A DNA stretch of 64,000 bases from Limnoperna fortunei (GCA_944474755.1 OX104124.1:5234437-5298436); one strand, 5' to 3'. Shown: positions 23,556-36,235, counted from the stretch's first letter. Notes: generated from the sequence alone by a model not told the origin. Numbers and translations: made by a program.

Positions 23556-26359
23556 ATTTATTAATATAATTCTATTTGAACAAACAGTATTAGTTAATAT
23601 AAATCCATTTGAAATGAATTTTATAGTTTGCTGGCTTTCAGATATACATATTTCCTGTATTATAATACCAGGTTTTTATAGAAATATTATTTTTCAGATA
23701 ATCAAAACCCTTAACTCATGGTAAACTTTAGTGCCATATTTTGACTTTTATGTGTATTGACAAAGCGTTAAACTGTTAAAACACATTGTGGCGATTGGAA
23801 TTGTTTGGAAATATGACTTGCGTTTTGTTGATTCAGAGCTAATTACAAGGTTGAAAAAATTATCATTTTCATGTCACTTAAATCACAGTACATTACTGTA
23901 ATTTTTAGAAGGCTGATTGATTAGCGGAGATGTTATCTAACTTAAATCCTCTATGTTTTAAATGCTTGCGCATTGTTTCGTGCGTGACATTGTACTATTA
24001 AAACAAATTGAACACTCGATTTGAATTCATGTTTGTCATGAATTTTTCCAGGATCGGCGATTCTCTCTGTCGTCCTAAGTAAAGAATTAAAACGTTCGAT
24101 TTTAAAGCTAGTTTGGTATACTTTCGACAATAAAGAAGGTAACAAGAAAAAAAGACGTATTTTTAAAGACACTTCTTTTAAATTTATAACTGCAAACGGA
24201 TGATTTACATTATTAAGTCCATGAATCTGAATCGTTGTCTTGATGATTGCGAAAAAATTACATGTCATTTATTATAAAATGTGTCATTCTTTACGACTGG
24301 TAACTTCCTGCGGCAACGCACTCTTATTTACCACCTAATACATATAAACAATCATTAGATGTAGATAAGAAAACACAAATAATTTTATCTAACAAACAAA
24401 TTGACAATAATTTTGTAGTTTAACGCTAAGTACTGTAACAAAAACGCGACTAGTATTTTTTTAAACCGCAACAATGTTACTAGGGTAGGAAGTTGATGAA
24501 ATGTATAGATGTTCCTGCTACAGAAACGCTCTTCCTTAAGATCTAGTGTGTATATGAATTAAAAGATTGGCGCATACGCATGTTAAAACATATAGAGAGG
24601 ATTGTTTAAATTTGTCGGCTTTTTCAATTTATTTAAAAATGTAGATAAGGTTTAAGTTAAGTTATTTTTCAAAACTTATTTAAAACAGAAGTCATAGTAA
24701 TGTTATTGATCAAGGAAGTTCCATAACAAACTATATAGCGTTATATATTAGTGCTAATATTTACGCAAATGATAGTGCTTCATTATCAATTGAGTATGTT
24801 TTATATTATAATGAATCTAAGAAAACTAGTGAATGCTTTCCATACTGAAGTAAAATACTAAAAAATAAACCATTTATACCAAGAATAATCATTAAACCAT
24901 GCATTCGTGGTATAGATAACGATGCACCATACGATATACTATGCGATAAAGGAAACGTTGCACGATTCGATATACCAAACGATACACGAAACTATCTATT
25001 AAAACGATAAACGCCGTCTCACCGTTTCCATCGTATATCCTATCGTATATCGTTTCGTGCATCGTGCGTACATCGTTTGTATATCGTGCGTACAACGTTC
25101 GTATATCGTCCGTTCATCGTTCGTACATTGTTCGTCCATCGTGCGTTTCGCTAACCTATACGTTACAGGGACTGTAACAGACAAAGCCTATAAGTATCCT
25201 CTTCTATAAACTGAATGTGATAACAAGGAATGCAAAATAACATATATACACATACACTTATAATTAATCATCAATATAATATAAACATAAAAAGTTTGGC
25301 TCAAAAATACTTGGGACAATAGAGTGTATGTCCGACTCTGGTGAAAATAAATAATAATTTAGCTTATCAATACAATTATTGAGATTGAATAATGATAGTG
25401 TTTTATATATTTAAAGCAGTACCTAAATAGCGTGTTATTTGATTAATGAAATAATATGAGTTGAAATAGTATTGGTATAATAAGCAAAAAACAAAGAAAA
25501 GAAAAAACATTACAAATATGGACAATGGTTATAAAGGAATGAAGCTTTAGAACTAAGGAATTTTTTAGTATCTTTGATAAAGTAAAGCAACACTTGTGCA
25601 ATTTCTATGTTATCATCTGGAGAGTTTTAGATTGTACCCAAGAAGGGTATCACCATCTAGATGATGGTTAAATGTTGATAGTTTACATAGTAAGTAAGCT
25701 CGTTGACGCTAATATAATGAATTTCGAAGAAATATGTGCACGTTATCTTCAATGTTACAACCACAGTCACATTCAGATCTTTCAGATAAGTGATGGTTTA
25801 AGTTACTACTAACTTGATTACAAAGACAACATTATTATAATATTGAAATGTCATGGACCAATTTAGTAGTGAGCAGGGGGACTCACCAGGTCTGAACTTA
25901 ACTTGGTCCTAAACATAGAGATAGATGGCAAGTTTTGTTCATCAGAATCAAATCTGTTCTTGGCTTCTAGTGCCGATGGTAAAAAACTAGTTTTATAGGT
26001 CTGATTACGAGACCTGAGAACATTAAAAGTTTTGTGGTTTCTAAGAAGATATTGTTCATCTTAGTTAATATTGGAGATTATATATTCAGATATATAACTA
26101 AGGAGGTATCAATGCAAAGTCTAATATATAAAAACTAATTTTTGATTTCTTCTTCTATTTTGCACTGAATCCCAACCAAGTTCTTTAAAGGATGTAAAAT
26201 TGTTATTCTCGTTTCTATCAAGTTGCCAGGAATTTTCATGTTTTACTACAGTTACGATCAATCATTTTACTTAGCGAAAAATGCTTAGTAAACAAATCAA
26301 AATAACCCATAGACAAAAACTATATATTTGTATTTGGCTGAGAAACATATCTTAGTTAA
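23556..26359. repeat. Dispersed repeat R1, copy B
   Basis: Aligns to copy A from its base 340. Compared with A it lacks about 285 bases corresponding to A 1246-1530, and shares with A the absence of a block of about 290 bases that is present in copies C and D. The junction with R2 is a (TA)n tract at 23538-23561. Confidence 0.85.
24894..25178. repeat. Inverted-motif minisatellite, copy B
   Basis: Counterpart of 1990-2275, with a handful of substitutions. The complementary left and right motif blocks are retained. Confidence 0.8.
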
Positions 26360-26800
26360 GAAAATAGCAAAGAAAACCGACTGAACAACATTAGCCAAAT
26401 GTCAAGGGACAGTTACAAATCCGGATACAGACAAACACAACACAAAAACCAAAAACATAAATAACAATAGAATAAAAATCATGGGTGCACTGAGGTGCTC
26501 CGAACGACTAAGCAGTTCCTGCCTCTAATTAGACACCGTCGAGTTACTCATTGTCATGTCCAAAGAAAAGTCATATCCAGGTATAGGAAACACTACCTAT
26601 GACTAAGAGAAAATGTCAGATCATATTTGAGACACGGATTTCCCGTAACGATCAATTAAGTTATGTTGACGACCATAGAACTTCTGGAGAGAAGATCAAC
26701 CTAGGTGCAACAAACCCTTGTTTAGGTAGTTAGCAGTCAACAGCAGTGATCGGTCTAGACAATCGGAATACCGATCGCAGGATCTAGAATAATGGGTATT
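26360..26800 (-). mobile_element. Penelope-like (PLE-a) 3' fragment, antisense, copy B
   Basis: Same fragment and same position in R1 as 3400-3850. It ends leftward in the PLE-a tail sequence and rightward in the RSCDRYSD region. It is non-coding. Confidence 0.75.
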
Positions 26801-26999
26801 GGTAAAGAAAAATAAACACGTTGGTAACATATGACATATATAAGCTACAACAAAGTCAAGGTCAACTAGAAAACATATGACGTTATGTGGATAACTATTG
26901 TGTCAAATTGTTATTATTCTGCATTGAATAACTATTTTGCATGAACACATATAAATAGTGGTCAACATATACTAGTAATGGTTTAACTGTCTGTGCCTA

Positions 27000-29090
27000 G
27001 AAATGAGAGTGAACAGAATTTAGCAATTTAACAGACAGGGGAAGATCACTGAAAAGAGACATGAAATGTATATAGAATACGTCTACCAATATAGTCAAAA
27101 GCTATCCAATATAGCAAACCATTATATGGAGATCATACAAACCCAAAAAGTTAGTACATACGACGTAAATCAAGGCAAGAGCATTTCATCAGAACTTTTT
27201 CGAAATATACAGAACTATCAGACACTTTCATTAGCAACCTTAACCAAGCAAATACAAGGGAAAGTCTACCTGAACTCTCCTCTCACAAATTAATTAGAAT
27301 TATGTAGATACACAAAGAATATGCAGAAACAAAACTGGCCGCTTCGCCAGATATGAACAGACGCAATGAAATTAATTTACAAAATATGTTTAGTAGACAG
27401 GAACATTTAATGTCACAACAAATGTTAAAACAATAACACAAATACCCAGCAACAAAGCATCTTCAGTAAATAACAAAAATGTACAGAACTCGGAAAGTCT
27501 TAAAAGTACAATTTTAATGCACCAGATAGATGGGAGGAGCTAAAAGCGTCTGAATTTTTGAAACAGGAAACTGACTTCCAAATTCCACGGGAAGAGTTTG
27601 ATCACAACACTACACTTACTAAAGCTCTTTTAGAGTAGAAAGAACAACCTTATTATCAGAACGAGAGGTCGCCGTTACAGGCAATGGAAGCCGCTAATGA
27701 AAAGCGTAACAAAAGCAGTGTTGCATCATTATTCTAATTATGTTAACGAACAAATCAGGTTAGATAATGAACCAAATGTCAACATGCCCGATTCTAACAT
27801 ACATGTACAAATGCTAACCCAACAACATACATAAGCACTCTGAACAGAGAGAAACACATACAAACTAACAACCAATGTGTGAATGATTTTATGGAAATTT
27901 AGAACAACAACCTGCCAACATACTTATAAACCAAACACCGATAGATATGAACAATAGCATTCAGAATAATGACTTGAATTGTCAAAGTTTCTCCTTAAGA
28001 TAGACAGTCTTGAAGGTTATCTATCATGGAAGGACACTTTTGAATATGTTATCCGAGAAATTGATGCAACAGCTGCTGACGAAATCTACTCAATGATAAA
28101 ATGGCTTGGACCAGATTCAGCCAGACAAATCAACAACTTCAAACTGTTCAATGCAGGAAATGACGCATTCGATTTAACAACAGCATGGAAAGACCTACTC
28201 TGCGAACCCAGGAATGGTTGAAACCGCATTTCAAAAAAGCTTCCATCCTTTCCAAAAATTTCATCAAAGAAATGATAATGTGACATATATACTTTCTAAA
28301 ATATGAGCAACAAAAGACAAACCAGCATATTCAGCACTTTTGACCTATTTTGACACCGCAGCTAGAGTAAACTCAAAAAGAAGCAAATTGCCGACAAATA
28401 TTCAGTAGAAATAGAGGTACAGAGTGACATATAAACGAATTCATTTTATCCTATTTCCTCCATTCCTCTGTGATTTTATAAGTGACATGTCCGCAGAAAC
28501 AAATGACACCGGATTGGCCTTAGATTCAGAATCAAAAACACAACAATCAGAGAACAAAATAGACAAAACTGTCTTTCAACAAGACACTAATACTCAACCA
28601 AATTAACAACCACAAGTCAGAACTAACGACTCGGTACACAAAAGCAAACATTTGCTCAGTGAGTGTAGAGAATTTAAGCACTTGAACATTACTGATCGGA
28701 AAGCTTTACTGAAAAACTAATTGAATTTGCTTCAAATGTTTACATGGAAATCATCTATCTCGTACTTGTGACAGGCAAGTTGAGTGTAAAAGTAATAATC
28801 AGTTAGCTGCCCTGCATGTCTTCGATAACCAAAACCGCAAAACCAACTTTCGAATGAATACAACGTGGAAATGGTTAACTCAGGATGTACTCAAATTTGC
28901 GGTAGTACATTCTTGGGCAAGTCAAGTGCTGAGATTGTATTAGTCAATATTTACAATACGTCAAGTACAGTAACGTCACAACGTATCTACGCCACAATCG
29001 ATAAACAGAGTAATTGTACACTTGCGAGGTAAAAACTGTTCAACATCTTCGAAATAAATAGTAATATTGAACAATATTCCGTGACTAGTT
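27000..29090 (+). pseudogene. BEL/Pao-like gag-protease remnant
   Basis: A run of plus-strand frames reads as one decayed polyprotein. 27066-27293: YSQKLSNIANHY ... SSELFRNIQNYQT. About 27515-27640: DRWEELKASEFLKQETDF. 27660: ERSPLQAMEAANEKR. 27979-28221: LLKIDSLEGYLSWKDTFEYV, the pattern of the DUF1759 gag family. 28424-28606 is a polar linker. Near 28730 one frame gives CFKCLHGNHLSRTC, a perfect CX2CX4HX4C zinc knuckle. Near 28900-29030 comes SSAEIVLVNIYNTSS and YATIDKQSNCTLAR, like the retropepsin region (ILDDQSNRSLA type) of BEL/Pao-like elements. Frameshifts and stops between these pieces make it inactive. Assignment rests on motif order. Confidence 0.6.
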
Positions 29091-31248
29091 GTAATGGAAG
29101 TTCCACAATGCGAAGGAAAAAGCATAATGATTCGTTGTTTGTTCAATCGCTTGATCAGAGTAAAATGTAAAACAGCAATCTTTTATTCTCACTTCAAATC
29201 TATAACGTTAATGATACCGTCTTTCGATGACTCAGAAATACTACTAATTGTTACAAAAACGGCATTTTTCCCATTATTTTTGTATGGATCAATCAAACTT
29301 ATTCTGTGTGTTGTACAAAATCATTCTTTAACATCGGACATTTCTGTTAAACAACGGTTCATGTCACCTGATAAAATTACTCCTTCAAATACAATTGAAG
29401 TGGGCGGGGCTAAGCTATGGTATAATCAACCAATTTTGTAGTTATTCCATAATGCTAGCTCCACCTCTTACCTTCATTCAAAATAGCAAATGAACTACAT
29501 TGATCATCAAGACTGACCTTCGAACACGTTATCGTTTAACAACAATAATGTCACGTCCATTTCAAATTTTATTGATTGAATTATGTTACAAAACATATAT
29601 GCCACGCCTTTTACAACTTTATGTATATTAAACTATTCGACACAGGCGCCTCATAGTTTTGATACGTTAAATAGTAAAAGATGTGGTATATATAATACAG
29701 ATATACAGTTGAAATGCCGGTTGTGTCCCTTATCCGGAAGCAATTTTGTTTTGCAAATCCATCAAAAGTTGATTTTTGACGACTTACAAAATTTCACTAT
29801 TTTACCTTTACCTGTTTGAATTTTTAAGTTCATAGCTGTTGTATCAAATATATGTTATTATGTTCATTTTCATCGATTTTTTTCGTGTATTAATCCGTCT
29901 TTTGGTTCATAAACTCCAATCGAGACGGTTGTTTGTGAATTGACGATCGAACGACACTGAAATGTACGGATATTAAAATTCCCCACTTTTTCTGCACAAA
30001 ATGAAAATCTAAGCTTTAGTTTGATACCCAAAATAGCTTGATATGACGTCAGGAACATTTTGTTTATATCTGGGCTCATCATCTTCACAAAAACCTTTGC
30101 AGAATTAATAATGGTTGAAGCCAAAGCTCTAGCTCAAATTCAGAGTTTCGAGTCAATGGTTGGAAGCAAGAACACCTTGCATACTGACGGAACACAGAGA
30201 AAGGAACGAGAATATGGTGGTTGCAAATAGGTACATAATCTGAGAAGTTCAGCCTGGGTACTTCGCAATCGGTTAGACGAAATGCAGATTCTTTTCGAGC
30301 ATGTTAAACGACATTTTTAATGAAATATCTTCTTTAAAAGACCAGAAAAATACAGGAAAAAACTGCTGAAATTTTTAACTCCATAAGAAAATATGATCAC
30401 CGACAGATGTAAATGATTCCTAAATGAAACCGAAAAAAATAGTATTTATTATCATTATTAGAAACTGGAAAAAGATGTTAAATAACACCTGATTTTATAA
30501 GTTCATCAACCAATCTGTGTGTTCCGGGTGCAGATCAAAAATCTGGTAATGGAATGCAATTGTAGTCCTTACTACAGAATTTCACCTTACCCTTTTTGGG
30601 GTGTAGCATTGTTTACAATTCTTCTTACATTACCAATGTCTCCCATTGAATAACACGCTGTTGATACAGCTAAACCTTATCAATAGTCTGTTGGTAGTGC
30701 TTTTTAGGTTTCGACCGAAAGGATCGCTATTTCAGCAGACATTCGCCAAGTATCTCTTGAACATAGGGACTACCTCCGATTCTTGTGGTACGAGGACAAT
30801 AATATCAATAAAGATTTCACTGATCACAGGATTACTATACGTGCATTCGGAAACGTTACTTATCGGTTCGTTGCATTCTTTGGGCACTAAATCCATTGCA
30901 TTTGTATAATACACTGTGTCATAAATCGATTTCAAATAAAATATAGTTTATTTTGCTATATGATAAGGCTCGCAATATTTGATTTTAATTAACGTCCTTC
31001 AAGTTTTATGCTAACATTTGTTGGATTACTCAATTTTCATTTGGTCGGATTTTGCAGTATAATTACTTATGCTTAGAAGTCAGAATGATTGTTAGGTTTT
31101 ATTTTTTCAAGTTTAAAAAAAGTTAACATTTCTGTTTTCAACTGCGACGTCATAAAAATTTCCATTTGAAAATGAAAAAAAAATGTTGCGTTTATACTAA
31201 AAATGTTACTAACGGAAATCTAGATAAATTGAAGTATTTACCAGATTA
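29091..31248. other. Unassigned DNA, possibly unique
   Basis: Open frames at 29094-29441, 29583-29819 and 30646-30909 (plus) and 29870-30124 (minus) are short, lysine/serine or hydrophobic rich, and contain no domain I recognise. No copy of this stretch occurs elsewhere in the window. A string ACAGAGAAAGGAACGA at 30194 weakly resembles a piece of the SINE at 36310. Confidence 0.5.
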
Positions 31249-31279
31249 CAGTACTTGAGATTGAAAACGCAACACTTTT

Positions 31280-31465
31280 ATCAATCCGTCAGCGATCCGT
31301 CAGCGTTCCAAAATCCGTCAGCGATCAGTTATAAATCAGTCAGATGAGTCAAATCGTTCCCAATCCGTCAGATCGTTTCCAATCCGTCCATCCGTCAATT
31401 GACGGATTCGGAACGATTTTACTGATCTGACGGATCGATTTGGACTGATCGCTCCAATCCGTCCA
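31280..31465. repeat. Left subterminal ATCCGTCAG repeats with palindrome
   Basis: Repeated ATCCGTCA, ATCAGTCA and GATCGTTTCC motifs; 31391-31406 is the perfect palindrome TCCGTCAATTGACGGA. Positions 31291-31320 are repeated without change at 34548-34577. Confidence 0.8.
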
Positions 31466-31591
31466 TTCAACTTCCGGTAAGTGAAATCAATATTTCGAAA
31501 TGTGAAAATTCGTTTCACTCGCAAATATTAGAAGTATACAAATGTCAACTGTTATGTCCTCATTTATGGCTCGTTTAACCTAATAATAAGG

Positions 31592-32035
31592 CTAAAACAG
31601 GTCTAAAGTTATAAATAATACGAATGGAAATTACCCCAATCTATTACTAGTTATATATGCATCTGTGACGACATATAAACATCACAGTGTCATTTTATTA
31701 ACAAAATAATTAAAAAAAAAATACACACACAATGACTTAAAACAAATTGACCTCGCGTGCCAAGGCGTACGTCTCGTATTTGTCTTCGGATTTTTTAAAG
31801 CGGAAAAAGTCGAGTCTAAAGTTATACATCGTAGATGGAAATTCCCCCAATATATAACTAATGCATCTGTGACAGAATATAAACATCACATAGTGCAATT
31901 TTATAAAAAAAATAACGAAATTTAAAAACACACACACACACGATGAATTAAAAAAATATTTGACCCCGCGTGACAAGGCGTACATCTCGTATTTGACTTC
32001 GAAATTTTTTAAAGCGGAAAAAGCGAGAAAGACGA
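31592..32035. repeat. Tandem duplication, period about 222 bp
   Basis: 31592-31813 and 31814-32035 both begin GTCTAAAGTTATA and end near TTTTTTAAAGCGGAAAAAG, with about 80 percent agreement and CA-rich stretches. The minus frame 31737-32123 spans both and so repeats a motif (KYEMYALSRGV / KYETYALAREV); I do not regard it as a gene. Confidence 0.7.
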
Positions 32036-32733
32036 AGGCGGAATAGTAACATTTTTTCACGTCTTTCGCGTTAGCATTATTGGTATGTATGATTGAAGTT
32101 AGTTTAAGACTATTTTCAAACATTATATTAGTCTATTTAATATTGCGTCGAGTGTTTATAAGGAAGAGCTGCAGTACCCGACGAAACAGCAGACCTTCGT
32201 TAGAAAAACTGGTTCTCTTTGCAAATTTAGGGATGAGTCGAACACACCCTCTCACTGTAAGGGTCGAACAGATAACTCGATGATCAATACTATATTACTG
32301 CTACCTTAACCACCGCGGTCGAGGTTTTTTTTTATAAACGCGTAAAAAGATCATTTGTCGTGGTTTATCAGTTTTCTTTCTGTGCCACAATTCCTAAGAA
32401 TTCCGGTGTATAATACTGAGAAAGATTTACAACAAAAGCGAATACATCTATTTATATATTTTATTCACTATCTAGTTGTGTCACATGAATTTACACAGAA
32501 TTAAATATCAAATAAAGAATAAACGCGTTTGTATATGGAAGCTTACGAGTTAAAGACGCAAACATGTAAGCATAATTTTAAAATAAATTCTGCTTTCGCA
32601 TTTCAGCCGTCACAATTTCTTTATTTTACGATGTCTATTATAGTCATTCAATATTTAATGATATATAAGTATGAATGGTTTAGTTTAAATTCGGAAGTGT
32701 TTGAAATTAGTTACTAGGTATCACGTTTTTTTT

Positions 32734-32758
32734 GGGAGGCGGGGGGGGGGTGGGTTGG
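32734..32758 (+). other. G-rich run, possible quadruplex
   Basis: A GGGAGGC block followed by ten G, then TGGGTTGG, in an otherwise AT-rich setting. Four G-runs in 25 bases could form a G-quadruplex. Confidence 0.4.
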
Positions 32759-32945
32759 TGATTCAGGACATAATAGAATCGCCGCGAACCATAGTGACGT
32801 GTTTAGATAGTACTTGCACGCTAATGATCTCTTTTGTAGATTTCGAAAAGGAGAAGGCTTTAACTTTTCCGCCCATACCCATAAAACTTATTTTTCCAGT
32901 TGAATTCAAAATGTTTGCCCTTTTATCCATCTTTCTCTAATTGAT

Positions 32946-33196
32946 TGAGGGGGCCGAGTCGTTATGGAAGTCTACTATTGTTCACGTTGTCTGTCAACAC
33001 TGAGGTTGCGGGTTCTAGTCTCAAGGCGGGCAGGGTGCACTCGACTTAATTGACAAGGATTGCCACTTTTCCTACCAAAGGACCGGGGTTTTCTCCGGGT
33101 ACTCCGGCTTCCTCCTCCAATAAAAACTGGACGCCATGATATAGCTGCAAGAATTACTGAAAGTGGCGTTAAACAATATTTAAACAAACAAACAAA
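32946..33196 (+). mobile_element. tRNA-derived SINE, full length, with 10-bp TSD
   Basis: The head has a tRNA-like GGGGGCCGAGTCGTTATGG and a B-box-like GCGGGTTCTAGTCTC. A conserved central part (GGATTGCCACTTTTCC, ACCGGGGTTTTCTCCGGG, CTCCGGCTTCCTCC) and an (AAAC)n tail follow. TCTAATTGAT directly precedes (32936-32945) and follows (33197-33206). The core resembles V-SINE-type elements described from molluscs; family name not certain. Confidence 0.85.
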
Positions 33197-33512
33197 TCTA
33201 ATTGATATTTCACTTTTTCTCTTCATGAATAAGGCTGAACACCCTCGCTGAAAGAAAAGCAAGCATCCAAACCATCAATCAATGAAATAAGTTATTCAAA
33301 TTGAGTGACAATCTTTTAAAGGGTACGATTTGAAAAATTCTGTTTTATCGATATGACTTTAATGACAATGTTCAAACCGATCTTCATAGACCTAGGGAAT
33401 TAATGACGTTTTGTTAAAAAAATTACTATTTCGTACTATTAAACGTGTCTATCTGTAACACATTTTTACGCTTAACTGCAGTATTCACAGACAAGTCTCC
33501 CCGGCGTTATTA

Positions 33513-33700
33513 GGGCCTCGGTGGCTGATTGGTTAGTCATCTACTAGTTATTACATGCCTATAAACAGGTTACGGATTTTCGAACAACTGCAGATAGGGT
33601 GTGCCTGACTCCAATTGTATTGATTTGTCGGTTTTAACCCTTGTACTCCGGTTTCGTCCCACCTCACTCCCAATAAAAAATGGACGCCATGAAGTAAATG
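33513..33700 (+). mobile_element. Diverged tRNA-derived SINE
   Basis: GGGCCTCGGTGGCTGATTGG contains an A-box match (TGGCTGATTGG). The core is recognisable as TTGTACTCCGGTTTCGTCCC and the tail by AATGGACGCCATGAAG. It is older than the copy at 32946, with no clear target-site duplication. Confidence 0.65.
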
Positions 33701-34444
33701 AAACAATCCAGCGTAATTGTAATTATACTTTTTAACTTCTTTTATTGCCTGTCAAATAAAACTTGCGACCAGAATCGCTATTAATTTTACAATACAACTT
33801 TGTGTTAAGTAAGCAATTTGTTTTGATTGACAATGCTTGTTCAACATTTAAACAATTGTTTATACACAACAGTTTTATAATTGTATTTAAAAATGTTGTA
33901 GACCAAATAAAAACGTAAGCATACATTTAAGTAACTAGTAATGATGTCAAAAAGAGGCCACGTCCTTTCCTAAATGAAAATAAATCTGTTACTGATTGGG
34001 GGAGTCGGGTCGGCTTAATATACAACAAATATACATGTAACAGGTCGCAGAAAATAAAATAGGCCGAAATCACGTCGCGGAAATAAAAAAGAGAATCAAT
34101 AAAGGATTACGAAAATAAAACATTTACCTCGTCGCTACTGATGTGCCTTAAATCGACGTTTTTTAAGGTTTACAGGGCGCAACCCGCAAATATGTCCTGT
34201 TTTAAAGAAATTTGCTCTATTAAATAATATAAAGAAAATAGTTTTTTCTTTAAATATATTTACTTATGTTATTTTTAAGAACGAGACATTGTATTAACTA
34301 TTCTTTAGAATACTTGCGTTTATTTTATTATAAATTTTATTATAAATGCATATATAATATACAAATCACGCATAATTCGTTTTATCTCTAAGTTATTAAT
34401 GTATACGTATCCGTCAATAAACTTACCGATTTATGCATATAATT

Positions 34445-34605
34445 TAAAGACGGATTCTGAATCGCACTGATTGAACTGATCGCTGACGGTTACCAAGGTA
34501 ATGACGGATTCATAATTTTGGACGGATGTATTCATCATCAATCAGTCAGCGATCCGTCAGCGTTCCAAAATCCGTCACCAATCAGTTATCAATCAGTCAA
34601 AGTGT
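34445..34605. repeat. Right subterminal ATCCGTCAG repeats
   Basis: GACGGATTC and ATCAGTCAGCGATCCGTC motifs mirror the left end. The 30-bp block at 34548-34577 is in the same orientation as its left counterpart even though the outer TIRs are inverted. Confidence 0.75.
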
Positions 34606-34639
34606 TGCGTTTACAGGTGCAAGTACTGTATATGCAAAT

Positions 34640-35412
34640 GCAAAATTATAGATGTTATAATTCAACATCTTAAACAATATACATATAATGCCACCCAACT
34701 TTAAAACACTTACTGATTACCTCTGAATAATATCATTTGACTTTTACCAATGGCATCTCTTGATAGCCAGCGTCGAAAATTTGTTTGCAGAGGTGACAAC
34801 ATTAAAACCTGAACCTGTAATGGGGAGACAAAACCTTTGTCACCCTCGAAATAACGTGATTGACAACTTTAACCTTGACTATACTATTTTTAAGCGCACG
34901 TGATCGACAACCTGAAACAATTTTATGGACGAAATATTTTATTAAAGATAAGGTTATGAGAAATAACACCAATAAAGAAACGTATTTGGTCTATGTTGAT
35001 TTGCTCGAATTAATATGCCTTTTTGATCAGTATATTTCCAGTATGTTCACCTTGCATGGGTCGTATTCCCTCGGGCTCCGGAAAGACAACCCACGCAAAT
35101 CAACAGTAATGGATGTCAAACTCTTCAAACTTTTGAAGATTACAGTCAAATATCAGAAATTGTACTGTCATCAAACTCATTTTTTTGTTGTTAGCTTAAC
35201 AAATACGGTTTTAATTTTATTAGTATAAGGTTATCAATATATTAGCGTTGGCGTTAATTATTTGGTGGAAAATAAGCCACTTAAAAAAATGGGTAAAATC
35301 TTTCTTTTTTTCCTTGTTACTTCATACCAATGTCATTTGACAAAAAAAATACAAGATGTTTGTACGAAAGTAAAACGTTATTTTTGTCAGCGTAATGGCC
35401 AGTGAATAGAAA
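34640..35412. other. Unassigned DNA
   Basis: A 122-residue plus frame at 34860-35228 has no motif that I recognise, and its composition is not clearly coding. No second copy is seen in the window. Confidence 0.45.
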
Positions 35413-35818
35413 AAACAGAGTTATAAAGCTCGTTTGCTCGTTTATTCTTTTTCTAAGTACAGATTGTTTGGGGGTCTAAAGGTTTTTTTTTGTCTTTTTC
35501 AAGTATGTTTTGGGTTTAAGAAATTGTGCCTTTCACTACTCCAATAATATTTAAACTATGTTAAACAAATTTTCCCAAAACTTTCGCTAGAACAGATTTG
35601 CATCAATTCATATACCACATACCGAACAACCCTTGAAATTCTTATATATACATTTAAACTTTTCTTAAAAATTAAAACATTTAATTCAACTTAGATATCA
35701 AATTTTCACTGTTTTTTGTTGACATACAAATTTACTCCACAGAAATACAGTTGCAATTGAAAACCACAATTATGCATAGGCAATTGCAACTGAGACATCG
35801 GTAATGCACTGTAAAATC

Positions 35819-35900
<82 letters not shown>

Positions 35901-36060
35901 GACTTATATATAATAATAGTGACTGCAAGATACATACTTAAATTACCTCAGCGACTATTAGGACTGACAGATGCATGCATCACCTATAAAACACACATTT
36001 TGTCACTGCTTAGTAATCAGGGATGCAATATAAAATCATGTTGCATATAATACAATATAA
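35413..36060. repeat. Dispersed repeat R2, copy 2
   Basis: Begins AAAACAGAGTTATAAAGCTC like copy 1 at 22361 and follows it to the (TA)n expansion, then to about 36060, where unrelated sequence and a SINE intervene. More diverged from copy 1 than copy 3 is. Confidence 0.8.
35823..35899. repeat. (TA)n microsatellite, about 37 repeats
   Basis: An uninterrupted AT dinucleotide run inside R2 copy 2. The matching place in copies 1 and 3 has only TTTTTATATAAAAATAAC, so the expansion is recent and private. Confidence 0.95.
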
Positions 36061-36235
36061 TGCAGGGGACCAGGAAATGTTCACCATTTTCTCCGGCTTT
36101 TACCCTTCGCAGAAATACAGAAGTACGCAATGATACATCTTTCAAATCGGTGAAAATATCTAAAGTGGTGTTATCAATAATTCATGCAAATCAACTAATT
36201 ATTTTTCATGACGAAATTAACTATTTTATATAATT

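Larger units (their letters stand above)
31249..34628. mobile_element. TA-flanked DNA transposon-like element with 30-bp TIRs
   Basis: The left end CAGTACTTG (31249) and right end CAAGTACTG (34620-34628) are inverted, both abut TA, and the inner AAACGCAACACTTT (31265-31278) has its reverse complement at 34599-34612, exactly the same distance from its end. TIRs are therefore about 30 bp with roughly 23 matching positions. TA target sites and CAGT ends are usual for the Tc1/mariner group. No transposase frame is present, so it would be non-autonomous. Subterminal GTCCGTC-type repeats and two SINEs lie inside. Confidence 0.7.

Noticed and set aside
30646..30935. Overlapping frames on both strands, possible exon
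   Set aside because: Neither shows a recognisable domain, and overlapping open frames of this length are expected in this much sequence.
31336..31524. 62-residue minus frame near the left end of the TIR element
   Set aside because: Made of ATCCGTCA repeats (RSVRSV, GRIGND strings); a shadow of subterminal repeats.
34860..35228. 122-residue plus frame
   Set aside because: Longest frame in its region but no motif, no second copy and no exon-like borders that I can defend.
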